Shown here: in pieces, positions 10,324-21,298 of the stretch | Numbering within the stretch: the stretch's first letter is position 1 | How the letters are laid out: every line of letters starts with the position of its first letter | Assembly (NCBI GenBank): GCA_023053575.1 | Contig: JAKZAP010000012.1 | Span: 8,246,230-8,310,229, forward strand | Reading direction: 5' to 3' | Length of the DNA stretch: 64,000 bases | Origin: Branchinecta lynchi | Taxonomy: Eukaryota; Arthropoda; Branchiopoda; Anostraca; Branchinectidae | Program-made: the position numbers and the translations under genes | The notes under the pieces: model-generated | What the model was told of the DNA's origin: nothing | What the model saw: only the letters and a program-made list of their open reading frames with translations | Databases searched by the model: none

Positions 10324-10518
10324 CTGAAAAGTAGGTGTAAGTTAAAGAGTTAATTCGCGAGCACACCCACAATTGCAATGTCTCGATTATCCACTTTCAA
10401 CTTGGATTGTATAATAATATATAGCTACTTGGATTAAGTGACAACGATTGCCACATTCTTAAGATTTCTTGTTTACAGCAAACACCTAAGTTTTGTGGAC
10501 ACAACTGGTAGTTTCCGG

Positions 10519-10968
10519 CAGAGATGGGCGAATCTGGATACGAATCCAGGATTCATCCTTCTGGTCGGATTCGAATCTTCTGCTTGCCAGGCTGGTTTCA
10601 GATTTGGAACCGGATCCCAAACCCTGAATCTGACCTCCATGTTTCTAATCTTTTCCCAATTTTTACACACTGTGCTTAAGCTACTGTGCTCAACAAGCCT
10701 CAAATTTGTTCCTGGTTGCCGACAGCAACACATGAAGACCTAGAAATGTGGTTTACATCGCCCAATTAACCGTAGTATTCGCCTTAGGCATAAGTGCTTT
10801 TTTGTCATCTCCGGTTTCAAACTGTAACCTATGTACATGATGCGATTTTTGTTAAGGTCGAATTCAAATCTGGATTCGAATAATCAAGCATGAAACGGCG
10901 AATTCGGAATCAAATTCGTACCTAGCCCTGGATTCGAATCCTTTCAGGATCGGATTCGTCCATCTCTG
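10519..10968. mobile_element. hAT-type MITE, 450 bp, TSD GTTTCCGG
   Basis: The terminal repeats are CAGAGATGGGCGAATC and the reverse complement of GATTCGTCCATCTCTG. A perfect 8-bp duplication GTTTCCGG lies at 10511-10518 and 10969-10976. The homologous intron of gene B has the empty site once (GCCGTTTCCGGTAAA at about 30602), so the insertion happened after genes A and B separated. It is rich in GGATTCGAAT words and non-coding. Confidence 0.88.
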
Positions 10969-11057
10969 GTTTCCGGTAAACCACCCGAAATCACCAAACA
11001 GAAACTTCGCCAAACTCGGTGACAAATCACTACTCGTGAGTAAAATTAACTCTACAA

Positions 11058-11292
11058 GAGCAAAATAACTATTGAGAGTAATGCGAAGACCTATCCTTCC
11101 CATGCATCAAAAATGGGCCTCCGTCGCAGGGCCGCCCAGCTCGCTTAAGTTCGTGTCTGCAGTGGCGGACGTTTACAGTTCTAGCAAGGCTAAGATGCGG
11201 TGCTGGTTGAGTTTCAGTAGGGATGTTCATGTCCTCGAGGGGAGCTAGTGTCGCGCAAAGTTCGCGCATTACTCTCTAGAGTTAATTTGCTC
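11058..11292. mobile_element. MITE with GAGCAAA termini (related copy inverted at about 27.17-27.43 kb)
   Basis: Left end GAGCAAAATAACTATTGAGA and right end (reverse complement) GAGCAAATTAACTCTAGAGA form inverted repeats that continue into AGTAATGCG. The interior (GGCCTCCGTCG..GGGCCGCCCAGC) recurs in inverted orientation near 27.17-27.43 kb. It is absent from the corresponding position in the gene B intron. Confidence 0.6.
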
Positions 11293-11779
11293 TGGTTTCA
11301 GGCTGATACTAACTAGTCCTAGCTATAATTTCCAGTTTTACGGAAATAATATCCAGTCCCACGACATGGAGTCGTGAACTTGCCGAACTGTAGCCCGCTT
11401 CTGTTTGGCGAGTGTTGTGATTTATCGATCAATCAGTCTTTACTTTTCAATAAAACAGTTTGTTCGGTTGCATGTTTAAAAAAAAACACCACCTGATATT
11501 TTTCTTCTTACAGTCATATTGTCTACGATTACGTTCCCATATGGTCAAGCAATTCAATAAGAAATTGCACAATAAAGTGTGAACCTTGAAAACAAAAAGT
11601 ATTATTTTTTGTAAGTTCGCGTTGATCAAACTAACAACTTCCCGCTGTTGGTCACTACAGTCAGTAGAAAACGTTGTAGACGTTGACAAGAATTTGAGGC
11701 AGAATCCCTTGAGACGGAAATGTACGAGATTTTAGAAATTATTACTGGATTATGGCATGCATTTTGGGTCAAAATTGTT

Positions 11780-12185
11780 AAAAATGTTGCCGAGAATACT
11801 CGAAATGTCGCCGAGAATCCATGAAATGTAGCCGAGAATGCTGTTTTTGTCGCCGAGATTTTTTGTGTGTATCCGAGACTGCAATGTTTGTTGCCGAGAA
11901 TGACAACTTTGTAGCCGAGATTTTCACTGAAAAACGTGTCGCCGAGAAATATGGATATGCGTTCGAAACCAAAAATCTAGTTCCCGAGATGGAACAAAGT
12001 GTCGCCGAGATTGCTAGAAATGTCGCCGAGATTTCGCGTAATGTCGCCGAGAATGCATGAAAGGTCGCCGAGATTTCTTTGAAAATAACATGCAAGTGAA
12101 AAAAGTGTCGCCGAGAATTGGAAAAAAAATAAAGCTTAGAACGAAAAATCTGATTTTTGAGATGGGAACAAATGTAGCCGACTTG
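11780..12185. repeat. Subterminal GTCGCCGAGA array, left arm
   Basis: About 14-15 copies of G(T)(C/A/T)GCCGAGA, spaced irregularly at roughly 20-40 bp, all in one orientation. The sequence between copies is unrelated except for a few near-duplicates. This is the layout of subterminal transposase-binding sites known in CACTA, hAT and foldback elements. It is not a tandem repeat in the strict sense, because only the 10-mer is conserved. Confidence 0.8.
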
Positions 12186-12234
12186 GTGGTTGGTGAGGTC
12201 CTCCTTAGTGTTCTATTTGTAAGTCCGGAACAAG

Positions 12235-12482
12235 TCAATCAATCAATCAATTTTATTTAGAACCCTAATAGCACTAGGCTAACATGGGCCGGAAAAATAA
12301 AATACAAGTAAGACACAAACTAACAAACAATAAAGAAGAAACGAACATAGATCACGAACAGTTAAAATGTTTAGTAAAATACGGAACGAATGAATTAAGG
12401 TATCTTTCGGAAGATTTCGTAGGTGGGGGAACAATCTTGGGTTTTGGGTCGTCCTTGCTTCGCGTTTTCGGTCCATGAGAGG
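12235..12482 (-). mobile_element. Retroposon 3' fragment inserted in left arm
   Basis: On the minus strand this ends TTCTAAATAAAATTGATTGATTGATTGA, a CR1/L2-type 3' end with a TTGA tail. The right arm lacks it (GAATCACACTTGTTCC near 20714-20730 is the uninterrupted sequence). It was therefore inserted after the two arms formed, with little or no target duplication. Confidence 0.7.
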
Positions 12483-12647
12483 GTGATTCTTCGTTGCAGT
12501 ACACACTCAGTACCATTGTAAGTGCTATATTTGCTATCGCACTCTAGTTGGTATTAGTCTACTCAATAAACAATGTGAATGTGAACAACAGTTGCTCAAA
12601 AGTAAGATCCACAAAGAAGTTTCAAAGGAAAGGATATGGCTCAGAGG

Positions 12648-13172
12648 CAGGGGCGTTGCGAAAGGGGGGAGGGTGCAACATTCGCTAACTTATTCGGTAT
12701 AATTGCCAGGATTCGGTAGTTACCACGAACATGAAGAGGTCGAGTGAAGAACTGGTAGCAGACAAAAGGACTGATCTATGATTTCATCGATATTCCTTAC
12801 TTTTATTTGTATCCTAAAAACAAGCTCTTATCAGAAATGTCTCGAAAATTCTGCCTGCGGCGCTTTTCATAATATTCACTATTTTCCGGAAAGGTGCGTC
12901 ATTTAGCTAGGTTTTAAACCAGTTTTAGGGATCGCGATTTTTCGAAACCCTAAAAGCTAGAACCTGCATGGAAATAGCTGAATTTGGCAGGAAAAAACGA
13001 ACTTAAAAAATCTCGCCTGCGGCGCTCACTTTGTGCGATCACGGCTAGTAATGACTAGTCATACAGTAGCTGCTGCTGCCGGGATGTCGCTCTATCCGGT
13101 TTCTGGAAATTCTTAGGATCCTGGTGTTTTGGCTCTGCACCCAACTACAAAAATTCACTTGCGACGCCCCTG
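12648..13172. mobile_element. hAT-type MITE 'CAGGGGCGTYGC', left-arm copy
   Basis: Ends CAGGGGCGTTGCGAAAGGGG and the reverse complement of CACTTGCGACGCCCCTG, flanked by the 8-bp pair CTCAGAGG (12640-12647) and CTCAAAGG (13173-13180). It contains the GCCTGCGGCGCT motif also found in the larger relative at 58842-60230. Its mirror copy at 20045-20553 shows that it was in the sequence before the palindrome formed. Confidence 0.82.
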
Positions 13173-15003
13173 CTCAAAGGTGCTAAGAAAGCTAGAGTAA
13201 GTATAGTCGTTGAAAGAAATATAAAAATGAAACGCATTTATTTACGGATATATCATCAAAAAATGTGTTACCACCTTAAAATTTTTTGGAACAATGACTT
13301 TAGCACAAAAACCTGGTTCTGGGGAGCTTGACTTTGACATGGACGACTGATTTTCTCTTCCATTTAAGTCATCCACCAATAGCCTTGTATACTGGTTAGG
13401 GCTAAGGTTCAAGCATAGCAAGTATGATAGTTTGGTTCTAGAAATAGCCTTGTCACATGGTTATGGTTAAGGTTCAAGTCTCCAAACATCGTTTGTATGG
13501 TAGTTTTTGTTCATCTTAAAAGGAAATGTCAGGTAAGCAGCAGTTCATAGTATCTCCATGACTGGAAGTGCAAGCCCATCTCAGAACCATGCTTGTTCAT
13601 GGTTTCACATTCAAATCCAAGATCAGAGCTTCTGAGAACTTAACACGTCAGCAGGGCCAGGAATTGGCTCAACCTCACTACTTCCGAACTGTAGTTTCAA
13701 TAACTTATTAGGACTGTGATTGTTCAACTCAACTTCAGAGACAAGAAGTGGTTTATCTGATAGGTGGAAATAAACAGGAAATTTCAGTCCGGTGATGCAG
13801 CTTTTCTACCTCGAAATTCCGGCTTCCTCACTACTACAGATCCCCAGAAGCTGAGGAATATATCCTTTGCATACACGCTCCATGTAGTGATTGTCAATTA
13901 ATATACTTTTTCCAAATTTTGGCTATCACCCCTTGACTTCATATTTCAGGAAGTGCTCAATACTGTTCAAAACAGGAGCTTGAGTACTAGTCAGCTGATC
14001 CTGTTGGCTTTGGGCACGAATGATCACTGCATGGGCTTTGCCTATTCCTTCTTGCGGATCTTTAATAGCCGATTTCCCACACTGACTTCCATTATCGACA
14101 ACTGCATCTAACACTTCGGAATCCATCTTCGAATTTCCGATCATAATGGCCGAGGCAGTTATGTTTCTTGATCAATGACTGTGCCCTGGAAAGGAGATCA
14201 AGTTGGGCACACATAGCACTCATCAGAAGAAACAATGGTATTCTCAAGTGTTAGGTTAATTGTGAATGTATTTGTGGTAAAACAATTAAAGATTCTTTTT
14301 CCACAAACTCATTTGCCAGCTTGAGCCTGAAAAGGACCCTTGCCAAGAAGGGCTGAAGTATCGCTCTTATGAAAATGTAGCTAACTTATCGGTTTGCACC
14401 GTACAAGATGATTCGCAATCAGCATGGGCTGGAGGACTATCTACAACCTTCTTTATACTCTTGATGACTATCTCTCTATGCCAATTCAGAATCTCTGGGT
14501 ACCTGCGGAAGAAATGAAGAAATGGTGCCAAAGCTGCGCTGACTTAGGATTTGAGTCGTTGAGTTTGAGACGTTACGGACACGTTTACTCCTCTTTCCTG
14601 AGAATCAGTGGCGTGTTCTGAACTTAGTCATATAGAGTATTATCCCACAACTAAAAGTTCTCCTGCTTTGGAAAGTGAACTGTTTGCTAATTCAGTCTCA
14701 GGCAAGGAGTTTTTAGCAAACTCTTTGCTTCAAAGACAATCTAGATCTGTCATGGAAGAAAAGCAAAAACGGCTCCATAGCGTGGTGCCAGAGAGCCAAT
14801 GTCTGCAGATACTTACATACAATTCTCAGAAAAAGAGCCATTGACAGTCAAAGGTATATCAGTCAATTCTGACTCAAACTATACTAAAACATGAGCTACT
14901 TGAACCACTGAAAGAACTTTAGAGAGGCTGCAATGGCCTTGAACTTCTGACTTTCTGTGGCATATGATGTCCTCTTCAGGGAAACGTAAATACCTCACTA
15001 ATC

Positions 15004-16423
15004 TAGCAAATCAAGTTGACACTGAAGGAAGGCCCATGAATAATACAGCACTGCACCCATTTAGACACTCGTACTTCCTGAATCCTGTACCACCTACTTC
15101 TTAGTGTTTTTCTAGATTATTTTGTCTGAATGATCTTATTACTCTAGGCAGAGGTCTCGTTTCATGGAAATCTAGAGGGACAAAAGTCACTGTACAGGAC
15201 TGAGACGCAGGGGCCCTTCCAAGGGTTTCGGCATGTTGAACAAGACCAAAGGTTTCGATGGGATCCCAAAAATTCAATATCTGATCCAGACAACTGCGTC
15301 TTGTCTTAGCCAGACTCCCTTGAACATTTTTACAATTAAAATTCAGAAACAGATTAAGGCCAAATAGCTACTCATCTGAGAAAACCAAGTTCAGATATGG
15401 ATTCAGCATGTGTGTTTACCCCTATAAGTCATATCTGTTTTCACAAAAAGTTCCTGCCACTTCTGCCAATTTCTTGGTTTCTGCCAAACTCCAGAACTAC
15501 TTGTCCAGCGAAAAAAGAAAGCTAAAAAACGAACTCAGGGTATCTTCTTTCCCCAATAATGAACATCTAATCAACTTCAAATAAAAATTTAACTTATAAC
15601 AAATTTTCCGACTCCAGCCGGATTCCGGTCAAACTAAATTTCCGGGTAAATTATGATTGGCAAACACGGAATCAGCATCTCTTCTTAACCTTCAATCGGT
15701 TATCTAATCAGCTAGAAACAAAGCTTAAGCTTCTAACAATTTTCCGGTTTTGACCGGATTCGGGGGGAACTACATGTCAAGGTAGAAAATTTTTTCACAT
15801 AAGTGTTCAGCATGTCTTCTTGCCCTAAATCGAACATCTAATCAACTCAAAATAAAACTTTTAATTTTAACAAACTTTCCGGTTTGGGCCGGATTCCGGG
15901 TGAACTACTTGTCCGATGACAAAATGGTTTTCACCATCGTGTTCAGCATGTCTTCTTACGTCATAATCGACTTTCAAATTATCTGTTTCAAAATATTTTG
16001 TTTGCCCCTTAATTTGAACCCCCTCCCCCACCCCTAAATGTAGGGCTACAAAGCCCATCTACGAACTTGACTGGTCCGACGACCCAAAGTCGTAAAAAGT
16101 ATCTCAAATATAAGACTAGCAGATATTTTGCTAGCCTGGAGGATTGTACTGGTTAGAAACAATATACAAGAAACAACAGGGCCAAATAAATGCGCAAAAC
16201 TGTGTGAATTGTAAGAAAAAGTAACAACAATTATTACAAGTTTAAGGCAAAGGTTTATAGGTCATCCATAATAATAGGAATTTGCTACGAGTGAAGCCCC
16301 CACAGTAGTTTGTTATAACTGATGACAATTAACAGCTGCAAAATTTTTGCCTGCTGCAAATTCAGGCTAAATTTTCTGAATGTTATTCTGTTTTGCCTGG
16401 GGTGCTCCAGAACCCCCCAAAAG
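15004..16423. other. Segment present only in the left arm of foldback 1
   Basis: The right arm passes directly from CGTAAATACCTCACTAAT to CCAGTGG..GATCCCCCCC (18130-18165 read in reverse). The left arm has 1.42 kb in between, including the DINE at 15239. Either this was inserted on the left or deleted on the right. Confidence 0.7.
15239..16090 (+). mobile_element. DINE-like family 1, copy 2 (3' truncated)
   Basis: Begins AACAAGACCAAAGGTTTCGA and has about four units of the 137-bp array and the GCCCATCTACGAACTTGACT block. It breaks off after CCGACGACCCAAAG, before the ACGG microsatellite and the terminal palindrome. Confidence 0.7.
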
Positions 16424-17199
16424 CCAGTGGTCTGATCCCCCCCCCAAATGACGCCTCTGATTCTAGAATTCTGAATCTCTGATTCAAGCAACTCTGGGCC
16501 TCAGTCTAACCTGAGTCTAACAATCCGCCAAATCCGCTGAGCCTAATCTCTCAGCCTCATAAACTTTGTAGCAGGCACACTGAAAAACAACAACATAGGT
16601 TCGGACAGTAGGGGGTCAAGAGAACATAGGTTACCTACCCTGCTTTGTAAATGACATCTCGTTTTATCCATGAAATTCAATCCAAGCCTTTGGAAGACTC
16701 TGAGACCCCTCAGTGTGCACACCTTTCGTGGATTTTGAATCCTGGCAATACCTGAAAGCTGGAGGTACTGAAATCCCTAACGATGTAAGAACAAAGGCTA
16801 GCAAAATTCAAGAGAAATCTCAAAAGAAACCAGAAAAAAATTAATGAAATTTTCTTTCTTTATCTCTTCTTAATCTTGACACTAAAAGCATAATCTTCAA
16901 TGTAAAAGATTGTTTTTCTTTTCATTTTCGGTGGTCTAATTATATTTTCAATAGGATGAACACAATTACAAGTCCCAGCAGAAGATTCCAATATAAATTT
17001 CGCTTGTCTTTTGAAAAAAAATTTAAAGTTCATATTTTGGTAGTGGGACTGGTGGGGTCCGGGTGCACTGGGTCCACCCTGGGGTCTACCCGAAAATCTT
17101 TCTCCCCCCTGGCAACAAAAATCCGTCCGCCCTCCCTGAATGCAAATATATAGGAAACTAAATATATTCTGACAGCGAGTTAATGAAAACTCTATACAG

Positions 17200-17356
17200 A
17201 CACACGAGTTAATGTAAATACGTCATGGTTGCCTTCCTTATCTATGAAATACTTTTCATAGAAATAAATTGGGGGGACGGTTTGGTCGGGGTGGTTCGGT
17301 ACCCAAGGTTTTTTCGTACCGCCGGGGGGGGGGGGGGGGAGGGTCGCTGGGGCGAC
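17200..17356. other. Central spacer of foldback 1
   Basis: This is the unpaired centre of the palindrome. It contains a G run of about 17, preceded by TACCGCC, and a small inverted pair (ATGAAATACTTTTCATAGA). ACACGAGTTAATGTAAA on its left edge resembles 5430-5450. Confidence 0.6.
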
Positions 17357-18857
17357 TGTTTTTATAGAGTTTACATTAACTCGCTGTCATAATATATTTA
17401 CTTTCCTATATATTTGCATTCAGGGAGGGCGGACGGATTTTTGTTGCCAGGGGGGAGGAGGATTTTCGGGTAGACCCCTCGGCGGACCCGGACCCCAGCA
17501 CTCCCACTACCCAATTTAAATATGAACTTTAAAGTTTTTTCAAAAGACAAGGGAAATTTATGTTGGAATCGTCTGCTGGGACTTTTGAAGTTCATCCTAT
17601 TGACAATATAATCAGACCACCGAAAGTGAAAAGAAAAATAATCTTTTAGATTGAAGATTACGCTTTTAGTGTCAAGAATAAGAAGAGATAAAGAAAGAAA
17701 ATGTCACTAATTTTTGTCTGAATTCTTTTGAGATTTCTCCTGGATTTCTCTTGAATTTTGCTAGCCTTTGTTCTTACATCGTCAGGGATTTCAGTACCTC
17801 CAGGTTTCACTTTTCAGGTATTGCCAGGATTCAAAATCCACGAAAGGTGTGCACACTGAGGGGTCTCAGAGTCTTCCAAAGGCCTTGGATTGAATTTCAT
17901 GGATAAAACGAGATGTCATTTACAAAGCAGGATAGGTAACCTATGTTCTCTTGACCCCCTACTGTCCGAACCTATTTTGTTGTTTTTCAGTGTGCCTGCT
18001 ACAAAGTTTATGAGGTTAGATTAGGCTCAGTGGATTGTTAGACTCAGGTTAGACTGAGGCCCAGAGTTGCTTGAATCAGAGATTCAGAATCCTAGAATCA
18101 GAGGTGTCATTTGGGGGGGGGGGATCAGCCCACTGGATTAGTGAGGTATTTACGTTTCCATAAGGAGGACATCATATGCCACAGAAAGTCAGAAGTTCAA
18201 GGCCATTGCAGCCTCTCTAAAGTTCTTTCAGTGGTTCAAGTAGCTCATGTTTTAGTATAGTTTGAGTCAGAATTGACTGAAATACCTTTGACTGTCAATG
18301 GCTCTTTTTCTGAGAATTGTATGTAAGTATCTGCAGACATTGGCTCTCTGGCACCACTCTATGGAGCCGTTTTTGCTTTTCTTCCATGACAGATCTAGAT
18401 TGTCTTTGAAGCAAAGAGTTTGCTAAAAACTCCTTGCCTGAGACTGAATTAGCAAACAGTTCACTTTCCAAAGCAGGAGAACTTTTAGTTGTGGGATAAT
18501 ACTCTATATGACTAAGTTCAGAACACGCCACTGATTCTCAGGAAGAAGGAGTAAACGTGTCCATAACGTCTCAAACTCAACGACTCAAATCCTGAGTCAG
18601 CGCAACTTTGGCACCATTTCTTCATTTCTTCCGCAGGTACCCAGAGATTCTGAATCGGCATAGAGAGATAGTCATCAAGAGTATAAAGAAGGTTGTAGAT
18701 AGTCCTCCAGCCCATGCTGATTGCGAATCATCTTGTACGGTGCAAACCGATAAGTCAGCTACATTTTCATAAGAGCGATACTTCAGCCCTTCTTGGCAAG
18801 GGTCCTTTTCATGCTCAAGCCTCTCAAGCTGGCAAATGAGTTTGTGGAAAAAGAATT

Positions 18858-18930
18858 AAAGATTCTTCCTTAAATATCTGATTTTCAGAGAAGAAATTCA
18901 CAAAATCAGATATTTAAGGAAGAATCTTTA
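18858..18930. repeat. Small hairpin present only in right arm
   Basis: AAAGATTCTTCCTTAAATAT and its complement flank a loop of about 20 nt. The left arm has a single uninterrupted AATCTTTAATTG instead. The hairpin looks like a local inverted duplication acquired after arm formation. Confidence 0.7.
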
Positions 18931-20044
18931 ATTATTTTACCACAAATACATTCACAATTAACCTAACACTTGAGAATACCATTGTTTCTTCTGATGAGTG
19001 CTATGTGTGCCCAACTTGATCTCCTTTCCAGCGCACAGTCATTGATCAAGAAACATAACTGCCTCGGCCATTATGATCGGAAATTCGAAGATGGATTCCG
19101 AAGTGTTAGATGCAGTTGTCGATAATGGAAGTCAGTGTGGGAAATCGGCTATTAAAGGTCCGCAAGAAGGAATAGGCAAAGCCCATGCAGTGATCATTCG
19201 TGCCCATAGCCAACAGGAGCAGCTGACTAGTACTCAAGCTCCAGTTTTGAACAGTTTTGAGCACTTCCTGAAATATGAAGTCAAGGGGTGATAGCCAAAA
19301 TTTGGAAAAAGTATACTAATTGACAATCAGTACATGGAGCGTGTATGCAAAGGATATATTCCTCAGCTTCTGGGGATCTGTAGTAGTGAGGAAGCCGGAA
19401 TTTCGAGGTGGAAAAGCTGCATCACCGGACTGAAATTTCCTGTTTATTTCCACCTATCAGATAAACCACTTCTTGTCTCTGAAGTTGAGTTGAACAATCA
19501 CAGTCCTAATAAGTTATTGAAACTACAGTTCGGAAGTAGTGAGGTTGAGCCAATTCCTGGTCCTGCTGACGTGTTAAGTTCTCAGAAGCTCTGATCTTGG
19601 ATTTGAATGTGAAACCATGAACAAGCATGGTTCTGAGATGGGCTTGCACTTCCAGTCATGGAGATACTATGAACTGCTGCTTACCTGACATTTCCTTTTA
19701 AGATGAACCAAAACTACCATACAAACGATGTTTGGAGACTTGAACCTTAACCATAACTATGTGACAAGGCTATTGCAAGAACCAAACTATCATACTTGCT
19801 ATGCTTGAACCTTAGCCCTAACCAGTATTCAAGGCTATTGGTGGATGACTTAAATGGAAGAGAAAATCAGTCGTTCATGTCAAAGTCAAGCTCCCCAGAA
19901 CCAGGTTTTTGTGCTAAAGTCATTATTTCAAAAAATTTAAGGTGGTAACACATTATTTGATGATATATCCGTAAAATAAATGCGTTTCAGTTATATATTT
20001 CTTTCAACGACTATACTTACTCTAGCTTTCTTAGCACCTTTGAG

Positions 20045-20553
20045 CAGGGGCGTCGCAAGTGAATTTTCGTAGTTGGGTGCAGAGCCAAAACACCAGGATC
20101 CTAAGAATTTCCAGAAACCGGATAGAGCGACATCCCGGCAGCAGCAGCTACTGTATAACTAGTCATTACTAGCCGTGATCACACAAAGTAAGCGCCGCAG
20201 GCGAGATTTTTTAAGTTCGTTTTTTCCTGCCAAATTCAGCTATTTCCATGCAGGTTCTAGCTTTTAGGGTTTCGAAAAATCGCGATCCCTAAAACTGGTT
20301 TAAAACCTAGCTAAATGACGCACCTTTTCGGAAAATAGTGAATATTATGAAAAGCGCCGCAGGCAGAATTTTCGAGACATTTCTGATAAGAGCTTGTTTT
20401 TAGGATACAAATAAAAGTAAGGAGATCAGTCCTTTTGTCTGCTACCAGTTCTTCACTCGACCTCTTCATGTTCGTGGTAACTACAGAATCCTGGCAATTA
20501 TACCGAATAAGTTAGCGAATGTTGCACCCTCCCCCCTTTTCGCAACGCCCCTG
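20045..20553. mobile_element. hAT-type MITE, right-arm mirror copy
   Basis: Reverse complement of 12648-13172, with the flanking 8-mers CCTTTGAG (20037-20044) and CCTCTGAG (20554-20561). It differs from the left copy by point changes and small indels. Confidence 0.82.
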
Positions 20554-20829
20554 CCTCTGAGCCATATCCTTTCCTTTGAAACTTCTTTGTGGATCTTACT
20601 TTTGAGCAACTGTTGTTCACATTCACATTGTTTATTGAGTAGACTAATACCAACAAGAGTGCGATAGCAAATATAGCACTTACAATGGTAGTGAGCATGT
20701 ACTGCAACGAAGAATCACACTTGTTCCGGACTTACAAATAGAACACTAAGGAGGACCTCACCAACCACCAAGTCGGCTACATTTGTTCCCATCTCAAAAA
20801 TCAGATTTTTCGATCTAATCTGTATTTTT

Positions 20830-21195
20830 TTTTCCAATTCTCGGCGACACTTTTTTCACTTGCATGTTATTTTCAAAGAAATCTCGGCGACCTTTCATGC
20901 ATTCTCGGCGACATTACGCGAAATCTCGGCGACATTACGCGAAATCTCGGCGACATTTCTAGCAATCTCGGCGACACTTCGTTCCATCTCGGGAACTAGA
21001 TTTTTGGTTTCGAACGCATATCCGTATTTCTCGGCGACACGTTTTTCAGTGAAAATCTCGGCTACAAAGTTTTCATTCTCGGCAACAAACATTGCAGTCT
21101 CGGATACACACAAAAAATCTCGGCGACAAAAACAGCATTCTCGGCTACATTTCATGGATTCTCGGCGACATTTCGAGTATTCTCGGCAACACTTT
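20830..21195. repeat. Subterminal GTCGCCGAGA array, right arm
   Basis: Mirror of the left array (reads TCTCGGCGAC on the plus strand). It has one extra unit: the segment ending CATTACGCGAAATCTCGGCG is doubled near 20910-20955. Confidence 0.8.
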
Positions 21196-21298
21196 TAACA
21201 ATTTTGACCCAAAATGCATGCCATACTGGATACTCTCCAGGGTTTCCGATTTCTCTCTGTTAAACTAAGGACATCAGCATCTGATGGAAGGGCGAATT

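Larger units (their letters stand above)
11751..21225. mobile_element. Giant foldback (palindromic) element 1, 9.5 kb
   Basis: The left half (11751 to about 17200) and right half (about 17357 to 21225) are reverse complements at high identity over their whole length, apart from discrete indels. The tips are perfect inverted repeats (TATGGCATGCATTTTGGGTC) flanked by CTGGAT on both sides (11745-11750 and 21226-21231), a candidate 6-bp target duplication. The outer 450 bp of each arm holds about 14 copies of GTCGCCGAGA-like words. No transposase, polymerase or integrase is recognised. Short frames in the arms differ between arms mainly by amino-acid-changing substitutions (for example four changes in the 72-residue frame at 13926-14144 versus 19073-19291), so they look unselected. 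The element lies inside intron 1 of lectin gene A. I cannot assign a class. Confidence 0.85.

Noticed and set aside
11780..12185. CRISPR-like pattern of short repeats with unique spacers
   Set aside because: Repeats are only 10 bp, spacing is irregular, the array is mirrored as part of a palindrome, and the context is an animal genome with no cas genes.
16430..16465. End of another CAGRGGCGTC hAT element
   Set aside because: GACGCCTCTG next to a C run resembles the terminus, but no matching second end or 8-bp duplication was found.
13926..19594. Mirrored short frames in foldback 1 (MIGNSKMDSEV.., MACSELSHIEYY.., MGWRTIYNLL..) as genes
   Set aside because: They are present twice because the DNA is palindromic. 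Differences between arms mostly change amino acids and no family is recognised.
11751..21225. Polinton/Maverick
   Set aside because: The 6-bp duplication and long inverted repeats fit, but no integrase, polymerase B, ATPase or protease frame is visible and the tips do not match the usual AG start.
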